Below are positions 56,576-64,000 of a stretch of DNA of 64,000 bases, in pieces. Source of the DNA: Portulaca oleracea (Eukaryota > Streptophyta > Magnoliopsida > Caryophyllales > Portulacaceae); NCBI GenBank assembly GCA_029582165.1, contig CM055881.1, positions 16,139,094-16,203,093 on the forward strand, read 5' to 3'. Position 1 is the first letter of the stretch. The number at the start of each line of letters is the position of its first letter. The position numbers were made by a program, and so were the translations under genes. Under the pieces are notes generated by a model, which was given only the letters and a program-made list of their open reading frames with translations, searched no databases and was not told where the DNA came from.

Positions 56576-57565
56576 ACTCTGTCGACTCAGACTTTATTGT
56601 CATTTTTGAGAGAGTTGTCTATGACAACTCTACGTCAGTATGCTGAGGAGTAAACCACGGAAGCTAAGGTGGAGTGGTGACGCTGTCGACCCAAACTCTA
56701 CTGTCGTTTTTTGAGAGAGTTGTCTAGGACAACTCTACGCCAGTAAGTTGAGGAGTATTCCACTTGAGGCCAAACAATGACTCGGTCGACCCAGACAGTC
56801 CTGAAGAGAGCAGTCTAGGACTACTCTGCATTAGTACGCTGAGGAGTGATCCACTTGTGGCGAGATCATGACCTAGTCGACCCAGACAGTCCTGAAGAGA
56901 GCAGTTTATGATTACACTGCGTCAGTACCATGAGGAGTGATTCACTTGCAGCGAGAGGATGACTTTGTCAACCCAATTCAGTTCTAAAAAGAGACACCTC
57001 AAAGATGTCTAATACATCATAAGGTCCCCGAGGAGTAAACACGATGACGGCTCTGTCAACCCAGGTCAGTTCTGAAAAGAGACACCTCAAAGATGTCTAA
57101 TACATCAAAACGTCCCTGAGGAATAAATGCGATGGCGGCTCTGTTGACCCAGGTCAGTTCTGAAAAGAGACACCTCAAAGATGTCTAATACATCATAACG
57201 TCCCCGAGGAGTAAACACGATGACAACTCTGTCGACCCAGGTCAGTTCTGAAAAGAGACACCTCAAAGATGTCTAATACATTAGAACGTCCCTGAGGAGT
57301 AAACGCAATGGCGGCTCTGTCGACCCAGACAGTCCTGAAGAGAGTAGTCTAGGACTACTCTACGCCAGTACGCTGAGGAGTAGTCCACGAAAGCAGAGAT
57401 GGCGACACTGTCGACCCAGACAGTCCTGAAGAGAGTAGTTTAGGACTACTCTACGTCAGTACGCTGAGGAGTAGCCCAAGGAACCGAGATGGCGACACTG
57501 TCGACCCAGACAGTCTTGAAGAGAATAGTTTAAGACTATTCTATGTCAGCACGCTGAGGAGTAAG
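56576..57565 (+). repeat. Tandem array of about ten hairpin-bearing units
   Basis: Units of 85-115 bp with shared words CTGTCGACCCAG, GTCAGTACGCTGAGGAGTA and a central inverted repeat. Perfect or near-perfect stems: 56611-56631 AGAGTTGTC/GACAACTCT, 56716-56736 the same, 56807-56827 AGAGCAGTC/GACTACTCT, 57341-57361 AGAGTAGTC/GACTACTCT, 57432-57452 AGAGTAGTT/GACTACTCT, 57522-57542 AGAATAGTT/GACTATTCT. Four middle units carry AGACACCTCAAAGATGTCT instead. Several also hold ACTGTC/GACAGT. Transcribed as part of the element's 3' UTR. Confidence 0.88.
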
Positions 57566-57870
57566 CAAGATTGTGATGATAACGAAGGACAACTTCAAGC
57601 ACACGATGACAATTAATCTCAGCTCCCTGTACCGAAAAGATGGCAAAAAAAACAATTGAACATGAAAATGAAAAGGTCAAATTATATGAAAAAATAATAA
57701 AAAAAAGAAGAAGAAAAGAAAGAAAAAGAAGATACTGTAAAACCTGGGAGTTTGCAGATCCAAGGAGAAGACGAGGAACAACAGATGAATGGAAGAAGCG
57801 AGGATGGTGCATTTATATAGTATCTGATTGGCCAAGTTTCAGGATACTACTAGAATTCTCAGTCAAGTCT
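57566..57870 (+). other. 3' UTR, purine-rich stretch, no gene
   Basis: A/G-rich tract at 57640-57735 followed by TTTATATAGTATC. A frame 57640-57975 spans it and the next microsatellite and is compositional. Confidence 0.45.
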
Positions 57871-58180
57871 CCAACTCCATCACCATCACCATCACCATCT
57901 CCAACTCAAACTCAAACTCAAACTCAAACTAGAACTCAAACCAAAACTCCAACTCCAACTCCTTCTCCAACTTAAACTCCAACTCCGACTGCCAAAAATT
58001 TATCCGATTAAATTTCTGATGAAATTTTTATCCAAACTGAAAAGTTGTGATAAAAAAATTATTGTCTCCAACTCCAACTCCTTCTCCAACTCAAACTCCA
58101 ACTCCGACTGCGAAAAATTTATCCAATTAAATTTCTGATGAATTTTTTATCCAAATTGAAAAGTTGTGACAAAAAAATTA
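57871..58180 (+). repeat. (CCATCA)/(CAAACT)n microsatellite and 119-bp duplication
   Basis: CACCAT and CAAACT units at 57871-57975, then two copies of a 119-bp block (about 57950-58063 and 58069-58180) containing AAAATTTATCCRATTAAATT. Confidence 0.85.
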
Positions 58181-58258
58181 TTGTCCTTAAATATTCGAGA
58201 CTCAACCGCTTAAAACACCCAAAATTTGTGCTCGCGGCTGACTCTCGAAGGGTGCATG

Positions 58259-59216
58259 TGTAGGAGGCAAAAATTTGTCGACCAATTAAAAAATTACACG
58301 TGGAAAATAAATTAAATTTATTCGGCCAGTATCAGCCACGTGTTAAATTAATTACAGCGGTCCATTTAATTGAATTTTAAATGGGAGTGCATCTTGGCCA
58401 ATAATATCGTGACACGTGTTAATTATGATGCAGAAAATAACAATTATTTCTTTATTTTAAAATAAAGGAATAATTAATTAATTTGGGCCTAATCCCAAAG
58501 TCGACTCAAATCCTAGGCAACCCTAGGTCTCTAGAGCCTATAAATAGGGGTCCTCCCTTTCATTTTCAACAGACTCTGCAGTCTACACCCGACGGCATTC
58601 GACATTCTGCATTCCAGAGGCTTTAGAAGATCAAACTGCCAGCAGTCTCCAGCTACCAAGCGCCAAGGATCGAAGTCTGCAAAAGCTCAAGATCGAATCT
58701 TCAAGCCTCTACCGCGTCAAGATCAAGAATCGCCGTAAGATCGAACTACGACTCTCCATTCTAAGCGACAAGGACTAACGTCGGCTAGTTCAACAACTTC
58801 TGTTCTTCGCATCAAAGAGTGCAGTCATCTTCCTCGTCTAGTTCATCGATCGAAATCAAGCGCTCAAGCCCTCGCATCCAAGAACTTGAAGAACTGCAAC
58901 CGACGGTCAACCTGCAGACGGTTAGATTCGAGCAACCTCCGGCTACCAAGCATCAATGTTAGGCGTGCTGCTATCAACGCTTAAGACCTTCAGCTCAAGA
59001 ACTACTACAAGAGTCCTTCAGCTAGACCTGCATTCGAGATCGAGATTAAGCGTCCGTGCCCTCGACTCACCCAAATTTCAGGAGATCGAATCAAAGGACT
59101 ACTTTATTGTATTCAATACAGAGATTGCACCCGCATACATTCAAATATTAATACAAATTAATTTGTTTCTGAATTTCCTATCTTTATTAAATTTAGACTA
59201 GAAATTTGTGTTTACA
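58259..59216 (+). repeat. 3' LTR of the 17-kb element
   Basis: 958 bp, TGTAGGAGG to GTGTTTACA. TATA box 58539-58546. It ends at the second AATAT target copy. Confidence 0.95.
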
Positions 59217-59477
59217 AATATATATACAATTTATAATTATAATGATCACTTTTTTATCTAATTTTTCATTAAAAAAATAATGAACCATGTAATTATTAAA
59301 TGAATAAAATGTTAGGCGTGCTGATCACTGCTCATCAATGTTGAACAATGTTGACCAGTGCTGAATAGTACTAATGTGTGAATCAACATTGCACAATGTT
59401 GATCAGTACTAAACAATGTCGATTAATTTTAAATACTGATGATAAGTGTTTATCATAAGTTGAAAAGAACAAACCCT

Positions 59478-60316
59478 AAAAAATCTCATCTACTAATAGA
59501 AAATCACACTTTCACATGACCATATAATCAATTTAGTGTTTGTTTAAATTTGTTGCCCCAAATTACTTTAAATTTGGTTTCCCTATTTCAACTTAGTGCA
59601 ACATTTTTTTCTGCCCCAAATTACTTTAAATTTGTAGCCTAAACTAATTTTCTTGTTGTGAATATAGAGAGGAGTGGAATGGAATATAATGTAGTGAAAC
59701 TTGGAATAGAGCGGAATGAAATGAAACTTGATTCTTTGCATGATATCATGTGTGTTAGTTGATTAAAGGAATGTCATCGAAATCATTGTTATTGAATAAT
59801 CCAAATATAAAATGAAGTTAATAAAAATAATAATAATGATGTCATTATTATCATTATTGTTGTTGCTGCTGCTGCTGCTGAAACTAGTAATATTAATGTT
59901 AATTTAATATTGATGTTAGTATTAAATATTAATATTAATATTATTATTATTATTATTGTTAATAATAAAGATAATATTCATATTAATATTCCTATTTATT
60001 AATATTAATATTAATATTTATTTTTTTAACTTTAATATTAATATTTTTTATGTTAATATTTTTTACTATTAATAATAATATTAATATTTATTTATATTAA
60101 TAGATATTAACATAAAAAATAATAATACACTTAATATTCGGATTTTAACTGTAACTGTAATTACAATTATAATTATGATTAATATCATTATTAATACTAG
60201 TAATATTAATATTAAAATATTTATGCTAATATTTTAATTGTAATTATAATCTTAGTATTAAAGTTCATATTAGCATTTGTACTAGTGTTCATATTAATAT
60301 TAGAAAACTTCGACCG
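59478..60316. other. AT-rich low-complexity DNA, no gene
   Basis: Includes (TTG)n(CTG)n at 59856-59880 and long ATTAAT-type imperfect repeats at 59890-60300. Confidence 0.7.
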
Positions 60317-60720
60317 TAGTGCACTATATTTTAGGTCTGGGAAATGTGGTAAGTGAAATTTTAAAATGTATCACAGAAAGTCAAATTGTGAAACTGTTGG
60401 ACTATAGATTACCATCACTAAGTTGGATGAAACCAAATATCACGTATTCGACCCCCATAGTCCTAACATTTCACGACTTGGAATTCAGTACACCATAATA
60501 TAATAGATTTGATTGCAGTAGTCCAAATATTTCAACCATTAGATTGACGTACAACAAGTCATGACAATCCACCAAGTTGGTTTCATCCAACATGGTGGCA
60601 ATGCATTTGTCCAATAGTTTCACAATTCGACATATTATGATACAATTATAAAGTCCAGCTTATCTCAATCGAAGGCCTAAAGTGCAATGCACTATTTTCC
60701 AAAAAAAGTACAATGCACTA
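60317..60720. mobile_element. Foldback MITE-like element
   Basis: 404 bp with arms of about 130 bp in inverted order: TAGTGCACTATATTTTAGG at the left, and inverted from 60720 TAGTGCATTGTAC. Further in, TCAAATTGTGAAACTGTTGG pairs with TCGAATTGTGAAACTATTGG, and GTTGGATGAAACCAA is present on both arms. No target duplication found. Confidence 0.6.
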
Positions 60721-61321
60721 GGATCCAATTTTTCTTAAAATTAATATTAATAGTAAGTTTATTATTTCTACTTTCTTTTTTATTATGTCTATTTTAATGT
60801 TAACTTATATTTTTTGTTTTTTGTTTTTTATTTATTTTTATTTTTATGTTGATATTTACTTTTATATTTTAATTAATTTTTATTATTTTTAATTTTAATT
60901 TTTCTATTTTTTTTTTGAGATAAGTTCAGAGGTGAATCAAAGGAAAATGTGAAATTACAATTCTTTGTCAATGATTATTTTTATTTTCGAAAAAAAAAAT
61001 ATTGATACTTTAAGTATAGAATGTGAAACCTCTTAAAAAGCAGTATTGGTATCAAGTACTCCCTCAAATTGTTTTTTTTTTTTTTGGGAGGGGGGGGGGT
61101 TTGATTCTCTTACATATGAAGTTTCATTCTTAGTCTTCTTAACCAAACATAGAATAAAGGGACTTGAAACCTTTGCTTATCAAGTTACATTCCCTAATCT
61201 TCAATCAAACATACTCTTATTCTCTCTTTTAATTAATTATGCTTGTTCAACGATGAACTCATTATATATAAGGATATGTCTCCCCAAGCCAGAGCAAAAC
61301 AGATCTTTTTCATCTATCATA
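60721..61321. other. AT-rich intergenic DNA, no gene
   Basis: T-rich low complexity, and a poly-T/poly-G run (61070-61100). Confidence 0.6.
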
Positions 61322-61369
61322 TTTTTTTTTTTTTACAAAGGTAAGCAAAACAACTAGGCAACTCTTCTC

Positions 61370-62157
61370 ACAAGAGACATACCCAGTCTATCTTCACTCA
61401 AAATACAATTCAGGGTGTGAGCATCCTCAGGATTCCAAAAACAAGAACCAACAATGCTAAGGCCGGCCTTGGCCAGCCAATCCGCCGTCCTATTCGCTTC
61501 GCAATAAACGTGGATGATCTTGGAAAAGGAACATTGGGACAGGTACTTTTTGATGTCACAAAAGAGTTGATGGATCGACTAGGGAATACCACAAAGCCCA
61601 TTGAGGGCATCTATGACGATTTTGTTGTCACCTTCAATGATAAGGTTGTTAATTTTAAGCTTGATGGCTTCTCGAAGACCGTTACGTAAAGCGGTAGCCT
61701 CAGCCACAAGAATGGAGGAATGACACAAATTGAAAGAGCAGCCAGAAATGAAATTACCAACCCAACCACGGATGATAAAACCTTCAGCAGCTCCACTAGG
61801 GGACTTAGCACCATCAAAGTTGAGTTAATACGATCCGATCGGCGGAGGAGACCAGGAAACCCAATGCAGAGTTGACCGCTTAAGGGGGCTATCAGGATTA
61901 GAAGTCAGATCCGAGTGGAGGTTGTCGAGATTGAAGCGGGTTCTCCATTCAGAAATTATCTTCTTGGCTCTAATTAGAACACCATTAGGATGCATTATGA
62001 GATTTTGGAAAATGAGGGAATTCCTAGCATTCCAAATGCTCCAAAGGAAAGCAACAAACTGCTCGAGGTGCCTGCTACTTCTGTCTTGCTTGTAGTGCTT
62101 GAGGAGGCTAGGAATGTCCGGAAAGGAGCCGGGGGGGGGGAGGGGAAGTGGAGCCAT
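61370..62157 (-). pseudogene. LINE RNase H domain, one in-frame stop
   Basis: Minus-strand frame from the linker (FLWSIWNARNSLIFQN, start of block 62157) to about 61370, interrupted by TAA at 61825-61827 immediately before the RNase H domain. The domain has the expected acidic residues: LNFDGAK (Asp), VAEATAL (Glu), IIEGDN (Asp), NRTADWLAKAG (Asp). It would remove the RNA strand from RNA-DNA hybrids during target-primed reverse transcription. The stop and an upstream frameshift make it inactive. Confidence 0.8.
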
Positions 62158-62537
62158 GATTGATCCGCAGCGATCTTCCAGGCGTTTTTAGCTTGGCTAC
62201 AATAAAGAAAAATGTGGTCCTGATCTTCTATTGCATTGGTACAACAGAGATAGTAAGGGGTGACGGAACACCCTTGATACACCAGAGAGGCATTAGTGGG
62301 TAGAGCCTGTCTGCAAAGGAGCCAAAAGAAAACTTTCAATTTAGGAAGGATATCCAGATTCCAAATCCACCGATATTTGCAAGGTTGAGCATCCTCCTTG
62401 AGACCATGAGCTAGCCAAATAGCCGACTTAGTGGTAAAGGAGCCACTACTAGATAAGCCCCAGCAGCAATGATCTCTAACATCATTATCAGGAATAGGAA
62501 TATCACGGATTAGTCGAATCGAATGGTCATTAACCAA
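61995..62537 (-). pseudogene. LINE zf-RVT zinc-binding domain
   Basis: Minus-strand block with IWNLDILPKLKVFFWLL, then ALPTNASLV and the Cys/His set CSVTPYYLCC followed by DHIFLYC. This is the zf-RVT domain after the RT in plant LINEs. The native frame passes at a G10 run (about 62130-62139) into that of the downstream block, so this frame's tail (SSSTTSKTEVAG) is nonsense. Confidence 0.8.
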
Positions 62538-62551
62538 ATCACAAAGGAGGT

Positions 62552-63865
62552 TCAGGTTCCATTATTTGTCACTCTGATAACATCAGAGACCAATAGATCT
62601 AAATTCACATTGGCGGGATCAATGTTTGTGTTAAGAGAGAGGAGATTGGAAGAGTGACACCAGTTGCCCATCCAGAACTTGATATGATTTCCATCACCAA
62701 CGGTCCATCTCAGACCTTTTTTGAAGCAGTCCCTATTTCTTAAGATAGTTTTCCAGGCCCAAGAGTCATTATTTCTTATTTTTCGATCAAAGAAATTGTG
62801 CTCAAGGGGGTATTTAGAGCGCATTAAATCAACCCAAATACCAGAACTGAAAAGATAGCGCCATGAAAGTTTACTGTGAAATCGTTTTTTGGGTACTGAA
62901 CTTTTCAAAACTAATTTTGTGGTATCCTTACTTTTTGGGTTAGTAATTATTTGGTGCTTTTCCCGACCATTAATTTTATTAAATGACCAAAATGCCCTTG
63001 TTCTTCCCTTCTTGAAGAATACCCTTGAAGAAGAAGAATGAGGGTATTTAGGTCACTTAATAAAATTAATGGCCGGAAAAGCACCAAATAATAACTAACC
63101 CAAAAAGTAATGGTACCTCAAAATTAGTTCTAAAAAGTTGGGGTACCGAAAAATAGTGTCCCCAAATATTGGGGTACCTCCGAGTAATTTTTTGAAAGTT
63201 TATATAGGAAGGAATTGTTGACAGCCTCCGTTTCACGAAGCCCAAGACCACCATATTTTTTAGGAAGGCAGATCTTGTCCCAAGAGACAAGCTTTAGGCC
63301 CTTTTTAGAATTTAAATATTTCCAGAAGAAGTTTCGACTGATAGGAGTCGATTCTAGAGGTCGTGGAGACAGGACGCTTAAAACATTGCATGGTATGGGC
63401 CGGAAGAGACTCAAGATTTCACTAAACAAGGGCAATACGTCCCGCTTTTGAGATGAATTTGGTTTTCCAACCTTGAAGCTTCTGATAAGATTTGTTAATG
63501 AGGTTATCAAAAGTTTCTTGAGAGGGACGTCCTTTAAAAAGAGGACAACCCAGATACTTACCTAAACCATCACGCCTAAGAATGTTAAAGATACTAGAGA
63601 TCATATGTTTATCTTGGGAATTGGTATTTTTGGAGAAGATAAGAGAGGATTTATTAAAATTGATCAGCTGCCCGGAGAGAAAATTGAATCTCGTTATGAA
63701 GTGTTTAAACAGAGTGGCTGCATTAGCAAAAGCTTTACAGAATAAGAGGCTGTCATCTGTGAAAAGGAGGCAAGGAATGGCTTGCCAATGGGGAGCAAGC
63801 TTAAGCCCAATTCCGGAATTCGGAAGCGAGGTTGGGGTACGAAGATAGGTAGCCAAAATTTCCAT
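62552..63865 (-). pseudogene. LINE reverse transcriptase, C-terminal half, split by a MITE
   Basis: Three blocks on the minus strand. 63865-63422 holds the catalytic FTDDSLLFC (FxDD box) and GKYLGCPLFKGRPSQ. 63510-63130 holds SRNFFWKYLN and VSWDKICLPKKYGGLGL. 62908-62552 holds RYLFSSGIWVDLMRSKYP and LRWTVGDGNHIKFWMGNW. Blocks one and two differ in frame near 63440. Blocks two and three are separated by a 320-bp insertion. The N-terminal RT and endonuclease lie beyond 64000. Confidence 0.85.
62874..63193. mobile_element. MULE-like foldback MITE inside the LINE
   Basis: Perfect target duplication GAAAGTTTA (62865-62873, 63194-63202; one more flanking T also matches). Two arms of about 115 bp in inverted orientation: left GGTACTGAACTTTTCAAAAC, right inverted GGTACCCCAACTTTTTAGAAC. 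Both continue into TTACTTTTTGGGTTAGT and TTTGGTGCTTTTCC. The loop of 35 bp is GAAGAA-rich. A 9-10-bp duplication suggests the Mutator superfamily. Confidence 0.8.
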
Positions 63866-64000
63866 CCCTATAATGAACAGATAGAGGGATAAGGGATCCC
63901 CCTGGTGAATTCCTCGAGAGGGTTTGAAAAACCCGCATGTTTCATTGTTGATAATGAGAGAGTAGGAAACAGTTGTAACACATTCGCGGATCCAGGAAAT

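Larger units (their letters stand above)
42088..59216 (+). mobile_element. Tat-like LTR retrotransposon without pol, 17.1 kb with inserts
   Basis: Perfect target duplications AATAT (42083-42087, 59217-59221). LTRs TGTAGGAGG to GTGTTTACA: 957 bp (after removing a CACTA insert) and 958 bp. Primer-site-like TTTGGCACGCCTGATGGGAT follows the 5' LTR. The interior has only gag (46315-54989, split by a CRM-like element), then tandem arrays (55280-57565) and a microsatellite. No protease, RT or integrase is present, so it depends on a partner element. Confidence 0.93.
40646..59477. mobile_element. Older TIR element split by the 17-kb Tat-like insertion
   Basis: The left end AGGGCATGCTCTTTGCAATT (40646) and the right end, read inverted from 59477, AGGGTTTGTTCTTTTCAACT agree at most positions and continue into TTTTGATAA / TTATGATAA. 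Both sides carry similar sub-terminal words (ACTGATCA, TTGGTCAA, CAGTATTTA). Removing 42088-59221 leaves about 1.7 kb of AT-rich sequence with no ORF. No target duplication is clear, so the family is not assigned. Confidence 0.45.
61322..64000 (-). mobile_element. L1-type LINE, 3' half, minus strand
   Basis: A 13-base T tract at 61322-61334 is the poly-A tail on the element's strand. Upstream come an RNase H domain, a zf-RVT domain and the RT C-terminal half, continuing past the window edge. Coding sequence is broken by indels and one MITE. The order (RT, zf-RVT, RNase H) is that of plant L1-clade LINEs with C-terminal RNase H. Confidence 0.9.

Noticed and set aside
55280..57565. CRISPR-like appearance of regularly spaced short palindromes
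   Set aside because: Unit lengths vary, spacers are not unique sequences of constant size, no cas genes are present, and the context is a plant retrotransposon 3' UTR.
57640..57975. 111-codon ORF next to the 3' LTR
   Set aside because: Purine-rich tract followed by a CAAACT microsatellite; no conservation expected.

Overview
This window is repeat-dominated nuclear DNA from a flowering plant, almost certainly a eudicot. It contains nested Athila, Tat/Ogre-like and CRM-like Ty3/gypsy elements, a Cassandra TRIM, an Au-type SINE, CACTA, hAT-like, MULE-like and Stowaway DNA elements, a Helitron and an L1-type LINE. I see no intact conventional host gene, rRNA or tRNA gene. The mix recalls Caryophyllales genomes, but that is a weak guess.

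Layout. 1-8740: a decayed Tat/Ogre-like element on the + strand (LTR, primer site, leader, gag pseudogene), split by a minus-strand Athila-like element (about 1897-5853) carrying an acidic ORF of unknown function. 9100-15137 and 24441-24764: the 3' part of another Tat element on the minus strand (LTR plus repeat-rich 3' UTR), hosting a Cassandra TRIM (10654-11290), a hAT-like MITE (12482-13085) and a complete but coding-dead Athila element (15138-24440, target duplication ATGAT). 24765-30102: a truncated minus-strand Athila relative. 30103-32332: LTR fragments. 32333-33675: an Athila solo LTR with target duplication ACTAT. 35243-35423: an Au-like SINE.

35440-42087 is AT-rich with two Stowaway MITEs and a Helitron (37875-39737) whose 5' end is tandemly repeated. 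42088-59216 is a Tat-like element lacking pol (958-bp LTRs, target duplication AATAT). Its 5' LTR contains a 3184-bp CACTA element that has captured a piece resembling pyruvate dehydrogenase E1-beta. Its gag is split by a young CRM-like element (47064-53527) with an almost intact pol. Its 3' UTR holds two striking tandem arrays. This 17-kb element itself sits inside an older terminal-inverted-repeat element (about 40646-59477). 59478-61321 is AT-rich with a foldback element. 61322-64000 is the 3' half of a minus-strand LINE pseudogene (RT, zf-RVT, RNase H) interrupted by a foldback MULE-like MITE.

How the parts relate. The only coding capacity that looks nearly functional is the CRM-type pol (48110-51187), flanked by one frameshift on each side. 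Everything else is non-autonomous or broken. The most unusual signals are: (i) a 3' UTR array whose repeated hairpin keeps pairing through compensatory changes; (ii) clusters of short GC-rich palindromes just upstream of the TATA box in Athila-type LTRs, repeated upstream of the internal ORF; (iii) a roughly 475-nt leader intron conserved between two Athila copies; (iv) six staggered Helitron 5' ends sharing a single 3' end.
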